DNA of 64,000 nt from positions 1 to 64,000 of the forward strand of contig CAMOUQ010000005.1 of the NCBI GenBank assembly GCA_946626595.1, in the 5' to 3' direction. Source of the DNA: an uncultured Prevotellaceae bacterium (lineage in GTDB: Bacteria; Bacteroidota; Bacteroidia; Bacteroidales; Bacteroidaceae). The notes below the pieces were generated by a model. The model had not been told where the DNA came from. It saw only the letters and a list, made by a program, of their open reading frames with translations, and did not search any database. Positions 45,739 to 56,781 of this stretch are shown here, in pieces (position 1 is the stretch's first letter; the number at the start of each line of letters is the position of its first letter). Both the position numbers and the translations under genes were made by a program.

Positions 45739-46164
45739 ATGGATTCAAAAGATTTAGCTGGCGTACTGGCCGTGGCACTGAGCCTGGCCATCCCCATCGT
45801 AGCCATCGTTGCCGGCATCATAAGCAGTGTAAAGAAAAGCAACAATGCCCGTGAAATCCGTCGTCTCATCATCGAGAACAAGACCGACCTGGAGACAGCC
45901 AAGTATCTGGTGGACGAACCGCAGAAGCGCCAGAGCTCTAACCCCTACCCTGCGCTGCGCTGGGCCTGCGTACTCATCGGTCTGGGACTGGGAGCGCTCA
46001 TCGACTACCTGCTCCATCTGAAGCCCGCAGACAGTCCCATGAGCGTGTATTTCTGGATTATCATCGCCTTCGGTTGCGGCATCGGCCTGTTCTGTTCGTT
46101 CCTCACCGAGTACAATTTGCAGCGGCGAGACCGCCAGCAAGCCACGCCGGAACTGCAGGAATAA
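45739..46164 (+). CDS. DUF6249-like membrane protein
   Basis: MDSKDLAGVLAVALSLAIPIVAIVAGIISSVKKSNNAREIRRLIIENKTDLETAKYLV; three TM helices. Confidence 0.65.
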   Translation: MDSKDLAGVLAVALSLAIPIVAIVAGIISSVKKSNNAREIRRLIIENKTDLETAKYLVDEPQKRQSSNPYPALRWACVLIGLGLGALIDYLLHLKPADSPMSVYFWIIIAFGCGIGLFCSFLTEYNLQRRDRQQATPELQE

Positions 46165-46196
46165 GCGGAAATCTCTTTCTCACCTCAATAAAAAAA

Positions 46197-46236
46197 GTCC
46201 GCAGCCCCAGGGGCACATGGCCCCGAGGCTGCGGAC
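46197..46236 (-). terminator. Intrinsic terminator of the 46275..48572 gene
   Basis: GTCCGCAGCC ... GGCTGCGGAC followed on minus strand by TTTTTTTATTG. Confidence 0.8.
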
Positions 46237-46274
46237 AACGTGTATAGAGTTGAAAAGGGTTTTACCGCGTTGGA

Positions 46275-48572
46275 TTATTGGCGCTTTCTTGGCATCTTAC
46301 GGATGTCGGGGGTATATAATGTATAACCGTCGTAAGCCACAATGCCTATACGAGACTGAGCATAGGTAAGATTGTATGTTCCAATGACATTTTCCGTAAA
46401 GTCGGGACGGTTGCTCTCATTATAATAGTTGTCGAAGTTGATGTAAAGATACTTTCCGTCTTTATAGAACATTGCTCTACTGCTGCCTTCATAATTATAA
46501 TCGCTAACGGGGTCGCCTAACGTCTTCACAGCTGCAGCCTTCAGTTCGTTATAGTAGTCAATAGTGAGGGTGTCGGCATAGTACATCATGACACCGCCCT
46601 TGCCAATAGCAGGACTCTCCGTAACAGCAAGAGCAAAGTTGGCTGGAGTATACTTCAAAATGGGTGCCCAGCTGGGAAGCGGGTTATTTGCAGAAGTGAC
46701 ATCGGTAAGCTTCTTACCACGAGCATATAAAGGCACTGTGATATCCAATGTGGCATCGCCTAAATTATCCTCATTATCAGGTTCTTTATTCCATCCAAAT
46801 TCTTCTCCATGACCCATGGCCTTACCACTGGCCTGAATGCGATAGGTGTTTCCATTCTGTGTGATTGTCACCTTTGCTCCTGATACGAACATTACCATCA
46901 TATGTCCACCTTGACCCTCTAAGCCCATATTAATGTAGTCCTTATCGCCAAGCGTGTACGAGGTCTTATCGGCAGAGAAACCGGAAATCTGAATTATACC
47001 TCTAACGAATCCTTCCATTTCCCCTTCTTCAGAATCGGGATAACCTGTTTCAGCATAGAAACTGTTACCCATGATGACGGCACCGCCATCACGCTCTACA
47101 CTTACCTCACCAAAGTTGAAGTCGTAGGTCTTGCCTTTGAACTTGAATGTACCCTTTCCACCAGCATTAATGTCGCTCGTGAAGTTGATCGTGTAAGCAT
47201 GGTCTTCGCCGTCGAGAGTGATATCGGCAGTCTTGATGCGACCATCGCCACCACGAACCTTCAACTTAGCCTCGCCCTTGTAGTCGGCTGGAGCGACAAT
47301 GTAGAACTGGCCGTCAACGTCGGTGTGCATTCTCTTAGTGGTCTTGCCATTGTATTCAATCCATACGGTAGCAACATTGTTGCCCTCGCCCTGATTGACA
47401 ACCTTACCGCTGATGTGGGCAACGGTGGGCAGAGTGATAGTGATGGACTTGTCTTCGCTCAGGGGATCAATAACCATCGGATCCATTTCAGCATAGTTGG
47501 CATAGTCCTCAGAGTGTATGGTTACGTAGAACTTGGTGTTTTTGGGAACATAAGTGCTGACCACGCCCTTGTTGTTTGTGGTAACGTTCTTCTGGGCATC
47601 GATGTCCACCTTGATGCCAGGAATCAAGTTGCCCTTCTCGTCCTTGACGGTAATCTTCAGGCGAACACGAACTTCGGGATAGTCGAGGTTGACCCAAGAG
47701 AAGTGCTTAACGGTTCCAACATATACATCGTTATCAGCATCGTAGGTTGCAATGCCTTCCTCTTCCCAAAGACCTGTCTCCTCGTTGAAACTCCACAGAG
47801 GAATCTGATCGGGTTTGCTGTCCTTGAATTTCTCAGGAACGGGGAAACTCAGGGTTGCAGGCATACCATCAGCCAGTTGCAGTTTTTCACCGGTATTGTA
47901 ATCTGTCAAATCTACCTTGGTCATACCGTAGGAGATGAGCTGGCATTCGCCGCCACCATTCTCTGCACTACGAACAGCTGCGAGGTCGCCACCAGGCATC
48001 ATCTCTGCAAAGTCCTTATCATCGGGGCTAAGATACTGAACTGTCGAACTAACAATTCCAGAGAATGGAGTCTTATTGGCATCTTTAACATAGCCTTCAC
48101 CCTGCAGGCCCACTGCCATGTTTTGAATGCCAATTGTCCTGTCATATTGTGATGAATAATTGTCGGTAGTAACAGTACTACTCCAAGTACTTGACATCAC
48201 AACTTCCCATATATCGCCATCAAGATTCTCGGCTGCACGGACAATAGCATTATAACCGTCCTTCTCGAATTTAACAACCGTACGTCCATTCTTAGAGTTT
48301 ACCTTACTCAGGACGAAACCGCCCTGACCGTCGGTTCTTGTTGACTCAGTGCCGGAAGTAACGGTCACTCCGGCTAAGGGATAGCCATCAGTGTCCCTGA
48401 CAAAGCCAGACAGTGCTGACATCTTCATGTTTGCAGGGTTAACGGACGTTCCAGGAGTAACTGCGGGCTGATTGCCACCGTTACCTCCATCGTCGTCGCT
48501 GCTGGAGCAAGCAGTCAGAGCAAGACCGCCCATAAACAGGCTGGCAAGCAGCCAAAGATTCAGTTTCTTCAT
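46275..48572 (-). CDS. Large lipoprotein with carboxypeptidase-regulatory-like domains
   Basis: LFMGGLALTACSSSDDDGG lipobox; LSGFVRDTDGYPLAGVTVTSGTESTRTDGQGGFVL; AHISGKVVNQGEGNNVATVWIEYNGKTTKRMHTDVDGQFYIVAP. Confidence 0.8.
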   Translation of the reverse strand: MKKLNLWLLASLFMGGLALTACSSSDDDGGNGGNQPAVTPGTSVNPANMKMSALSGFVRDTDGYPLAGVTVTSGTESTRTDGQGGFVLSKVNSKNGRTVVKFEKDGYNAIVRAAENLDGDIWEVVMSSTWSSTVTTDNYSSQYDRTIGIQNMAVGLQGEGYVKDANKTPFSGIVSSTVQYLSPDDKDFAEMMPGGDLAAVRSAENGGGECQLISYGMTKVDLTDYNTGEKLQLADGMPATLSFPVPEKFKDSKPDQIPLWSFNEETGLWEEEGIATYDADNDVYVGTVKHFSWVNLDYPEVRVRLKITVKDEKGNLIPGIKVDIDAQKNVTTNNKGVVSTYVPKNTKFYVTIHSEDYANYAEMDPMVIDPLSEDKSITITLPTVAHISGKVVNQGEGNNVATVWIEYNGKTTKRMHTDVDGQFYIVAPADYKGEAKLKVRGGDGRIKTADITLDGEDHAYTINFTSDINAGGKGTFKFKGKTYDFNFGEVSVERDGGAVIMGNSFYAETGYPDSEEGEMEGFVRGIIQISGFSADKTSYTLGDKDYINMGLEGQGGHMMVMFVSGAKVTITQNGNTYRIQASGKAMGHGEEFGWNKEPDNEDNLGDATLDITVPLYARGKKLTDVTSANNPLPSWAPILKYTPANFALAVTESPAIGKGGVMMYYADTLTIDYYNELKAAAVKTLGDPVSDYNYEGSSRAMFYKDGKYLYINFDNYYNESNRPDFTENVIGTYNLTYAQSRIGIVAYDGYTLYTPDIRKMPRKRQ

Positions 48573-48638
48573 AATAGTAAGATTTAGTTAAACATGTAAT
48601 ACTTTTATCAATTTTTATCTTTTTGCCAGACGCCGCAA

Positions 48639-50711
48639 CTATTTGAAATAGATGGTTATCGACATGGTATTGTAACTGCTGGGATAGAGCGAGTAGGTGG
48701 TAGTCGTTGGCGGATAAGCGGTATCGTCAGGAGTTGTGGTGGTGGTGCTTGTAAATTCCGTTATGTTCATTCCTCCTCCTGAACTCTCCCACGTAGGCGT
48801 ATGATTTGATGACATAGGCAGACTTTCTACGGCGATAAACATTTTCGCGTGGGTATGTGCTCCGTATTGGTCAAAGTCGGAAATGCGGGAGAACTGGATG
48901 TTCTCCAGTTTCGCCTTCTTGGTTTCAATGGCATTGACATCGTCGATATCGCAATCTAACGTGAGGTCATATTTGTCGGCCTTGTAAACGCCATGGATAT
49001 GTGCCGACTTGCCCTTTGGCGTCACGGTGTAGGTGCTCTTGCTGCTGAACGCGCCACCAATCTGGATTTCCTGTGGTGCACCCTCTGCTACGTCGGGCGA
49101 AGTGCCGTAGATGCTGCCCTGAATGGTAATCATGGAGATTTTCAGCGTCTCGGGTTCTTTGTGATAGACATTGAGCGAGATGCCCATATATTCGTAGTAA
49201 ACATCCAACTTGTAGGTCACGTCGTCCTTCAGTGTACCCTTACATGTGATGTCGGCTGCCTGGTCGGCTTCCAGCAAGGCACGTTTCTCGTCATCGAAGT
49301 CGAAGTACTCGATGACAGCCTTTGCATTCTTGTCGTCCACAGGTGTCCATTCGGCACGATACTTGCCATAGAGCAGGCCCTTCTTCGTCATCTGCATCTT
49401 CAGGGTACAGACGTTCTTCTTCATCTCCATGAAGTTGTCCTCGTCAATCGTGAATTGTGGGAACACCGGGCGTGAGTCGACTTCCTTCTCGTAGTCCAGT
49501 CCGTCGAATCCCTTGATGGGTTTGCCCAAGACCTGATAGTAACCGGCCAGGCTGCATTTCATCGTTGCCGAGTAATTTGCCGCTTCGAGTTTGAGGAAGT
49601 CCCATTTGCCGTCGGCAAACTCTACGAGGTTGAACTGTTGACTGATGGTCTCTTTCTTCGTCACGTCCAGCATGGCACCGATGCCCAATGCTTTTGCGTA
49701 GATGGTGATATGGGGACCAATGGCCAGTCCGTATTCCACGCTGCCTGCCAGCTTCGGACCGAATGTGAACGTCCATGCATCTTCAGCCTCGGGGTCGATA
49801 TCGAACGAGAATTTCATGCCTTGACCCTCCTGATACATGAACATGGCGTGGGCCGTACGCTTATAGGAAACAGAAGCCTCCAGCGAAACCTCTCCGTTAA
49901 CCTTGAAGATGGCATGGATGTCAAAAGTGGGCGTAATGAGAATGGGGCCGACGGGAATGGCGCCGCAGATGACGGTGAGAAGGGTAATGTGCTTATCTAT
50001 AAATTCTTTTTCCGCGCCCAACTTCAGTGATGCACCTAATTCGATGTCGGCATCCATCTTCGCTCCAATGTAAACGGGCTTGCCATCAGAGAATTGCATG
50101 GAATACTTCATCGTCAGGTCGGCCGACATGCTGGGTGTCAGTTCCAGGCCTGCAGGCAATTCCCAACTCATTTCGGGCAACTGAATCTTGGTTGTTTTCT
50201 GGCCTGTGGCACGAGTGCAGGATACCTTCTTGAACGGGATTTCCTCACCCCTGCTGTTATAGACGTGTTCCACTATATCTCCCAGAGGCAGAATCTGCTC
50301 GGGGATGTCGATGCTCTCGAAGGCATCGCCCAGCTCGGCATCCTGGTAGGTCACCACATAGCCGTTGCTGTTCTTCTGCACATCCACGACCTTTGCCAGC
50401 AGTCCCTCGGGCAGGTCTTTGGTAGGAGTGTTCACAATCAGGCATTTCCCCACCGTGGGCACCTGGTCGGAGGGAGTCCCTGTGGGCAGACAAAACGTAT
50501 GCTGGGCTGTATCTACGTCGAAGAAACTCTTCGTGGTATTCTCTGGCACGACCATGGCATCGTCGCTCAACTCATAGGCGATTTCCGAAATGACAGGCAC
50601 ATCAGGCTGTGATGGTTGGTCTGGCTCTGCGGGTCCATCATCTTTGCTACATGAAACAACAAAAAGTCCTGCTGCCAAGGTGGCGAACAGCCAAAGATTA
50701 ATTTTTCTCAT
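48639..50711 (-). CDS. Large hypothetical lipoprotein
   Basis: LAAGLFVVSCSKDDGPAEPDQPSQP lipobox; 690 aa, no domain recognised. Confidence 0.7.
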   Translation of the reverse strand: MRKINLWLFATLAAGLFVVSCSKDDGPAEPDQPSQPDVPVISEIAYELSDDAMVVPENTTKSFFDVDTAQHTFCLPTGTPSDQVPTVGKCLIVNTPTKDLPEGLLAKVVDVQKNSNGYVVTYQDAELGDAFESIDIPEQILPLGDIVEHVYNSRGEEIPFKKVSCTRATGQKTTKIQLPEMSWELPAGLELTPSMSADLTMKYSMQFSDGKPVYIGAKMDADIELGASLKLGAEKEFIDKHITLLTVICGAIPVGPILITPTFDIHAIFKVNGEVSLEASVSYKRTAHAMFMYQEGQGMKFSFDIDPEAEDAWTFTFGPKLAGSVEYGLAIGPHITIYAKALGIGAMLDVTKKETISQQFNLVEFADGKWDFLKLEAANYSATMKCSLAGYYQVLGKPIKGFDGLDYEKEVDSRPVFPQFTIDEDNFMEMKKNVCTLKMQMTKKGLLYGKYRAEWTPVDDKNAKAVIEYFDFDDEKRALLEADQAADITCKGTLKDDVTYKLDVYYEYMGISLNVYHKEPETLKISMITIQGSIYGTSPDVAEGAPQEIQIGGAFSSKSTYTVTPKGKSAHIHGVYKADKYDLTLDCDIDDVNAIETKKAKLENIQFSRISDFDQYGAHTHAKMFIAVESLPMSSNHTPTWESSGGGMNITEFTSTTTTTPDDTAYPPTTTTYSLYPSSYNTMSITIYFK

Positions 50712-50881
50712 GGTCTGTTACATTTTACATTGATTAATTTATGCAAAGTTAGGCTGGTTTGGGCATACGCTGTGTAACATTAAGAGAAAATCGGTATCTC
50801 AAATTAAGAAAAATACCTTGTTAGAGCATCTTTACCGTCTCAAATTAAGAATATGTGACTAAAAATCCTTAATTTTGCAAC

Positions 50882-52054
50882 ATGGATGTGACATTGCTTT
50901 GGAGCCTGATGCCCCTCATGGTGTGTGGCATGTGGGCTATAGTCTACCTGCTCGACTACTATCTGAATCGCCAGGCAGACCGCAAATATCTTTGTATCTT
51001 CATGTCGGCAGCCACGTTGCTCTACGTGGGACATTGCGTGTTCTTCATGCGGGCGGTGGAGATGCTGACTTGCACCGATGTCGTCTATGGCATGTGCAAC
51101 CTGGCGGTCTATCCGCTCTTCCTTATATATATCATATACATGACCACCGGACGGGTCCGGCCCGCCTGCTGGCTGATGCTGGCCCCCGCGATGCTGTGCG
51201 GCGTGGTGTATGCCGTGCTCTATGGCCTAATGGACGAGGCTGAGCGCCAACACTTTATGCAACAGTATCTCTACGGAAACTCCACATCGGGCCTCACGGG
51301 CCTGTCTTTGGCTCTGGCTTGGGCACACAACGTGAGCAAGGGCTTATTCCTGCTCACCGTGGTCATGGTGTTCGTAAGGGGGAACGCCCTGATACGCGAG
51401 TTCAGACAGAATGTGTCCGCGAGATATGCCGACACGGAGGGACGCATGCTGCTGCCCCTGCACGTGCTCTTGTACCTGTTTACCTTCACCTCGTTGGTGT
51501 CGGTTGTTTTCCTGATATTGGGCCGCTGCCGATTTGCTGTCGGCAACACATTTTTGGCCATTCCATCGATACTTTTCTCCTCCATGCTCTTTGCCATCGG
51601 CTATGTGTGCAGCCAACCGATGTTCTCCTACCGGGAGTATGGTCAGGAACTGGACGAGGAAGTGCCGGCCCAGGAACTGACGCCGGAGGAGGAGCATCCC
51701 TCGCGCATAGAAAGCCTGGCCGCGGAGGTGGAACGACTGATGACGGAGGAGCACCTCTACAGGGAACACGACCTGCGCATTACCGAACTGGCACGCCGAC
51801 TGGGCACCAATTCGAAGTACATATCCCTGGCCATCAACCAGGTGATAGGGCTGTCGTTTGCCGACTACATCAACTGCCAGCGCATCCGCTATGCCCGGGA
51901 ACTGCGGCTCCGCCATCCCGACCTGACCGTCGGGGAGATAGCGCACAGGGTGGGCTACAGCTCCATGCAATCGTTCTACCGCAACCAGAAGAAGTGGGAG
52001 TCGCACGACGCCAAGGCACCGAAGGGCGGCGGTCTGAGGGAAACCGAACAGTGA
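50882..52054 (+). CDS. AraC-family transcriptional regulator with N-terminal multi-TM domain
   Basis: TM helices then ITELARRLGTNSKYISLAINQVIGLSFADYINCQRIRYARELRLRHPDLTVGEIAHRVGYSSMQSFYRNQKK. Confidence 0.88.
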   Translation: MDVTLLWSLMPLMVCGMWAIVYLLDYYLNRQADRKYLCIFMSAATLLYVGHCVFFMRAVEMLTCTDVVYGMCNLAVYPLFLIYIIYMTTGRVRPACWLMLAPAMLCGVVYAVLYGLMDEAERQHFMQQYLYGNSTSGLTGLSLALAWAHNVSKGLFLLTVVMVFVRGNALIREFRQNVSARYADTEGRMLLPLHVLLYLFTFTSLVSVVFLILGRCRFAVGNTFLAIPSILFSSMLFAIGYVCSQPMFSYREYGQELDEEVPAQELTPEEEHPSRIESLAAEVERLMTEEHLYREHDLRITELARRLGTNSKYISLAINQVIGLSFADYINCQRIRYARELRLRHPDLTVGEIAHRVGYSSMQSFYRNQKKWESHDAKAPKGGGLRETEQ

Positions 52055-52105
52055 ATGGAGTAAATTAATATTTATATAACGTTTTTAAGGTAAAAAAAAA
52101 GTATT

Positions 52106-53578
52106 ATGATTTCGTTTTTGATTAGCCTGGTGGCCCTCGTGGTGGGCTACATGGTATACGGTCGGGTGGTGGAGCGCGTATTCGGACCCGATGACCGCGA
52201 GACTCCCGCCCTGCGCAAGGCCGACGGCATCGACTACATCGTATTGCCGGGCTGGCGCATCTTCATGATCCAGTTCCTCAACATTGCCGGCACGGGGCCC
52301 ATCTTTGGTGCCATCATGGGCATGTGGTTCGGTCCGGCGGCCTATCTGTGGATAGTGCTGGGCTGCATCTTCGGCGGTGCCGTACACGACTACATCAGCG
52401 GCATGCTGTCGCTCCGAAACGACGGACAGGGACTGGCCGAACTGACAGGCCACTACCTGGGCCCCGTGGCCCGGAAGTTCCTGATTGTGTTCACGATGAT
52501 GATGATGGTGCTCGTGGGCGCCTTCTTCGTCTACTGCCCCGCCATCATTCTGAGCGGCATCTGGGGCGACCGCATGATGTGGGTGTTCATCATCTTTGCC
52601 TACTACATAGCCACCACGATGATGCCCATCGACAAGGTCATCGGCCGCGTCTATCCCCTCTTTGCCATGAGCATGCTCTTCATGGTGGTGGCCCTGGGTT
52701 TGGTGCTCGCCATAAAGCATCTCGAACTGCCCGAGGTGTGGGACGGACTGGGGAACTGGGGAGCCGAACGCCTTGGCCTGAAGCAAACAATCTTCCCCGC
52801 CCTCTTCGTGACCATCGCCTGCGGCGCCGTCAGTGGGTTCCATGCCACACAGTCGCCCATGATGGCCCGCTGCATGAAGTCTGAACGCCAGGGGCGCCCC
52901 ATCTTCTACGGAGCCATGATCACGGAGGGCATCGTAGCCCTGGTGTGGGCCACCATATCGAGCTATTTCTTCTTCTCCGGAGGTTGGCGCGAGGTATGTT
53001 CGCCCGAGGTCGTAGCCAAGTTCGAGGGACAGACGGCGCTGTCGCTCATCCAGTTCTTCGATGCTCCCACGGTGGTGAACATCATCTGCTCGTCGTGGCT
53101 GGGCACGTTTGGCAGCATACTGGCCCTCTTGGGCATCGTGGCTGCCCCCATCACCACGGGCGGTTCGTCGTTCCGCACGGCACGTCTCATCCTGTCCGAG
53201 GCCTTCGGTCTGAAACAGACCAGCATGCACAGCCGCCTGCTCCTCTCGCTGCCCGTCTTTGCCGTGGGCATAGCCCTGCTGGCCTGGCAGATAGGCAACC
53301 CCTCGGGCTTCGGCACCGTGTGGCAATATGTGGCCTGGGGCACTCAGGTGATGGCCGCCATCACCCTGTGGATGTGCTCGGTATATCTGCGCCAGGAGGG
53401 CAAGTGCTACTGGATGACGCTCCTGCCCGCCATGTTCATGACGATGGTGGTGATGGATTTCTTCTTCGTCTCCCCCACCATCCTGGGCCTCGACTACTGG
53501 CTGTCGCTCCTGCTGGCCTCTGTGTTCACCCTGGTGGCCGTCCTGCGCTTTGCCATCAGGCCGAAACGCAAGGCATGA
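52106..53578 (+). CDS. cstA: Carbon starvation protein CstA
   Basis: FGPDDRETPALRKADGIDYIVLPGWRIFMIQFLNIAGTGPIFGAIMG; GAVHDYISGMLSLRNDGQGLAEL. Confidence 0.94.
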   Translation: MISFLISLVALVVGYMVYGRVVERVFGPDDRETPALRKADGIDYIVLPGWRIFMIQFLNIAGTGPIFGAIMGMWFGPAAYLWIVLGCIFGGAVHDYISGMLSLRNDGQGLAELTGHYLGPVARKFLIVFTMMMMVLVGAFFVYCPAIILSGIWGDRMMWVFIIFAYYIATTMMPIDKVIGRVYPLFAMSMLFMVVALGLVLAIKHLELPEVWDGLGNWGAERLGLKQTIFPALFVTIACGAVSGFHATQSPMMARCMKSERQGRPIFYGAMITEGIVALVWATISSYFFFSGGWREVCSPEVVAKFEGQTALSLIQFFDAPTVVNIICSSWLGTFGSILALLGIVAAPITTGGSSFRTARLILSEAFGLKQTSMHSRLLLSLPVFAVGIALLAWQIGNPSGFGTVWQYVAWGTQVMAAITLWMCSVYLRQEGKCYWMTLLPAMFMTMVVMDFFFVSPTILGLDYWLSLLLASVFTLVAVLRFAIRPKRKA

Positions 53579-53617
53579 CTAAGAAGGGCTTCCTGTGCAA
53601 CGCGTGTGACATCGTAG

Positions 53618-54625
53618 CTATTTTGGGCGGCAGTCGATGACGAGTCGCCCCCCGGCAACGGAGGCCGAGAAACCATGCTGAGGGTCACCGGCCAGGAGTT
53701 GGTCGGCAGTGATACCCTTATCATATAGCATGAGGGCCAGGAGTCCCATCGTCATGCGGAAATTCACTTCGACGCAGGGATGCACACGGCCATCTCGAAG
53801 GAGCATCATGTCGATGCCCACAGGACCGCGATAGGGCAAGCGGGAGAGGGCCGACGAGTGATAGTCGACGAGGGCTTGCAGCAGGGCATCGGGCAGACCG
53901 ATGCGCTGCCTCAAAAGCTCTTGGCTCTCCACATAGTTGCCTCCATAATGGCCCATTTCATCGGCATCGAAGACACTGTAGCCCAGGAATCGGGCCCCCG
54001 TGTCCGACACGTCGAACTCCATCGCAAAGTCCACGACCTTGCCTTCGTAAAAAGGTTCCACCACGATGCAGCCCTGCTGGCGGATGATGCGCTGTATGCG
54101 CTGTTGCAGCAACTGGTCGAAATTTTCGACCACTCCCCTCACCACGATGTTGCCGCGCCCACTGCTGCTCCACGGTGCCTTTAGAATTAAGGCCCCTAAG
54201 GGCTTTAAGGGCTTTAAGGACTCTAAAGGCTTTAAGGACTCTAAAGGCCCTAAGGCCCCTAATTGCCCTAAGCCCTCCCGGCTCCTTTCCACCCTGGCGC
54301 AGCAGGGCACAATCTGTCCCGCCCACTCAGTTGCCATCGCCGCGGAGAGTTGCTGGTAGTATTCCACGCCAAACTCCCGGCTGGAGAGTCGCCGATGTTG
54401 GTCCAGCCACTCGTCGGAGGGCAGGTCGGCCGGGTCGATGCCCATCCTCAAGTAGCGCTGCCGCGTGGCCAGGCTCCAGCCCCACGGCCCTGCATCCCAG
54501 AATCGTGACAAGGAGGCCAGGTCGGCCTCCATCTGCTGGATGTGGCGCGGAGGAAAATATTGTCGCACGTTGGCCGCCAAAGCCATGTCGTTCGACGGGT
54601 TAAAGAGAGAAGGTAACGTCTTCAT
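53618..54625 (-). CDS. Hypothetical protein with ATP-grasp-like appearance, containing an in-frame R2 array
   Basis: MKTLPSLFNPSNDMALAANVRQYFPP; LILKAPWSSSGRGNIVV; YRGPVGIDMMLLRDGRVHPCVEVNFRMTMG; insert LGQLGALGPLESLKPLESLKPLKPLGAL. Confidence 0.7.
   Translation of the reverse strand: MKTLPSLFNPSNDMALAANVRQYFPPRHIQQMEADLASLSRFWDAGPWGWSLATRQRYLRMGIDPADLPSDEWLDQHRRLSSREFGVEYYQQLSAAMATEWAGQIVPCCARVERSREGLGQLGALGPLESLKPLESLKPLKPLGALILKAPWSSSGRGNIVVRGVVENFDQLLQQRIQRIIRQQGCIVVEPFYEGKVVDFAMEFDVSDTGARFLGYSVFDADEMGHYGGNYVESQELLRQRIGLPDALLQALVDYHSSALSRLPYRGPVGIDMMLLRDGRVHPCVEVNFRMTMGLLALMLYDKGITADQLLAGDPQHGFSASVAGGRLVIDCRPK
54187..54272 (+). repeat. 9-bp tandem array, family R2
   Basis: aaggcccct aagggcttt aagggcttt aaggactct aaaggcttt aaggactct aaaggccct aaggcccct. 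Confidence 0.9.
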
Positions 54626-54704
54626 ACTGCAAAGGTACGTTAAATAAGTGACATTTTTTAATTTTCATTTTTTATTCTTAATTTTCTGTGCTATCTTTGC
54701 AGTC

Positions 54705-55109
54705 ATGAAACATAGAATTATACTCTTTTTCGGCCTTTTGACACTTGCCGCACATGTTTTTGCGCAGGGAGAAAAGAAAGACACTGCACAGGTAGACACA
54801 ACGCTGCAGGGCGTAAAAATGAAGGAGGTGGTGGTGACCAAGGACAAGCGCCTGCCCATCTTCGTCAGTCCCCAGGCGAAGGACATGGGACCGAGGGTGA
54901 AGACGCTGAGCGAAATCATCGGCCAGAAGGCCACCGACTACATCATGCACCCCTTTGCCTTCAAGTCGCGCAAGGAGGAGCGCCGCCGCAAGAAGGCACT
55001 GAAGAAGCTGTGGGAATACGAACACATCAAGACCGACAACGAACTGCTGCGCGAAGCACTCATACGTGAGGGCATCGACCCCGACAGTCTGATGAAGGCA
55101 AATAAATAA
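54705..55109 (+). CDS. Small secreted hypothetical protein
   Basis: ATG at 54705; [51 protein letters not shown]. Confidence 0.7.
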   Translation: MKHRIILFFGLLTLAAHVFAQGEKKDTAQVDTTLQGVKMKEVVVTKDKRLPIFVSPQAKDMGPRVKTLSEIIGQKATDYIMHPFAFKSRKEERRRKKALKKLWEYEHIKTDNELLREALIREGIDPDSLMKANK

Positions 55110-55135
55110 TATCATACACATACAATAGAGAGAAT

Positions 55136-56779
55136 ATGGCAGATTTCAAGTACGCCCCCATGTTTCAGGTGGGCAAGGACGAGACTGAGTATCGCCTTCT
55201 GACAAAGGAGGGAGTTAGCGTCAGCGAATTCGAGGGTCACCCCATGCTGAAGGTGACGCCCGAGGCGCTGACCCTGTTGGCACAGCAGTGCTTCCACGAT
55301 GTGGAGTTCATGCTTCGCCGCAGTCACAACGAGCAGGTGGCCAAGATTCTGCGCGATCCCGAGGCTTCGGAGAACGACAAGTACGTGGCACTGCAGTTCC
55401 TGCGCAATGCCGACACGGCTGCCAAGGGCATCCTGCCCTTCTGCCAGGACACGGGCACGGCCATCATCCACGGCGAGAAGGGCCAGCAGGTGTGGACCGG
55501 CTTTGAGGACGAGGAGGCTCTGAGCCGCGGCGTCTTCAATACCTACACACAGGACAACCTGCGCTACTCGCAGAATGCACCGCTGAACATGTACGACGAG
55601 GTGAACACCAAGTGCAACCTGCCCGCACAAATCGACATCGAGGCCACCGAAGGCATGGAATACCGCTTCGTCATGGTAGCCAAGGGTGGCGGTTCGGCCA
55701 ACAAGACCTACTTCTACCCCATGACCAAGGCCACCATCCAGAACGAGGGCACGCTGCTGCCCTTCCTGGTAGAGGAAATGAAGCACCTGGGCACGGCTGC
55801 CTGTCCCCCCTACCACATCGCCTTCGTCATCGGCGGAACCAGTGCCGAGAAGAACCTGCTGACCGTGAAGCTGGCCAGCATCAAATACTACGACAACCTG
55901 CCCACCACGGGCGACGAGACGGGCCGCGCCTTCCGCGACATCGACCTGGAGCAGAAGCTCCTGAAGGAGGCCTACAAGATTGGCCTTGGCGCTCAGTTCG
56001 GCGGCAAGTATCTGGCCCACGACATCCGCGTCATCCGTCTGCCGCGCCACGGTGCATCGTGCCCCATCGGCATGGGCGTTTCGTGCTCGGCCGACCGCAA
56101 CATCAAGGCCAAGATCAACAAGGACGGCATCTGGATTGAGAAGATGGACGCAAATCCCGCAGAACTCATCCCTGCCGAGTTTGCCAAGGCCGGTGAGGGA
56201 CAGAACACCATCGTCATCGACCTGGACAAGGGTATCGACGCCGTACGCCAGGAACTGACGAAGTACCCCGTCTCGACCCGCGTGAACCTGAAGGGCACCA
56301 TCATCGTGGCCCGCGACATTGCACACGCCAAGCTGAAGGCCCGCCTGGATGCTGGCGAGGGTCTGCCTCAGTATTTCAAGGACTATCCCGTCCTGTACGC
56401 CGGACCTGCCAAGACGCCCGAAGGCTATCCCTGCGGTTCGATGGGCCCCACCACGGCCAACCGCATGGACCCCTACGTCGACGAGTTCCAGGCCCAGGGT
56501 GCCAGTCTGGTGATGATTGCCAAGGGCAACCGCACGCAGCAGGTGACCGACGCCTGCCAGAAGCATGGCGGCTTCTATCTGGGCACCATCGGCGGCGTGG
56601 CTGCCGTACTGAGCCAGTCGAGCATCAAGTCGATTGAGTGTGTCGAATATCCCGAACTGGGCATGGAGGCCATCTGGAAGATTCGCGTAGAGGACTTCCC
56701 CGCCTTCATCCTCGTGGACGACAAGGGTAACGATTTCTTCAAACAACTGAAACCTTGCCAAGGCTGTACCATATTGTAA
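55136..56779 (+). CDS. Fumarate hydratase, class I
   Basis: [35 protein letters not shown]-type region [56 protein letters not shown]. Confidence 0.95.
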   Translation: MADFKYAPMFQVGKDETEYRLLTKEGVSVSEFEGHPMLKVTPEALTLLAQQCFHDVEFMLRRSHNEQVAKILRDPEASENDKYVALQFLRNADTAAKGILPFCQDTGTAIIHGEKGQQVWTGFEDEEALSRGVFNTYTQDNLRYSQNAPLNMYDEVNTKCNLPAQIDIEATEGMEYRFVMVAKGGGSANKTYFYPMTKATIQNEGTLLPFLVEEMKHLGTAACPPYHIAFVIGGTSAEKNLLTVKLASIKYYDNLPTTGDETGRAFRDIDLEQKLLKEAYKIGLGAQFGGKYLAHDIRVIRLPRHGASCPIGMGVSCSADRNIKAKINKDGIWIEKMDANPAELIPAEFAKAGEGQNTIVIDLDKGIDAVRQELTKYPVSTRVNLKGTIIVARDIAHAKLKARLDAGEGLPQYFKDYPVLYAGPAKTPEGYPCGSMGPTTANRMDPYVDEFQAQGASLVMIAKGNRTQQVTDACQKHGGFYLGTIGGVAAVLSQSSIKSIECVEYPELGMEAIWKIRVEDFPAFILVDDKGNDFFKQLKPCQGCTIL

Positions 56780-56781
56780 CC

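Noticed and set aside
52085-53326. 413-aa minus-strand ORF opposite cstA
   Set aside because: Antisense to an unambiguous CstA gene, H/G/E-rich without domain.
55112-56761. 549-aa minus-strand ORF opposite fumarase
   Set aside because: Same shadow-ORF pattern; sense strand encodes class I fumarase.
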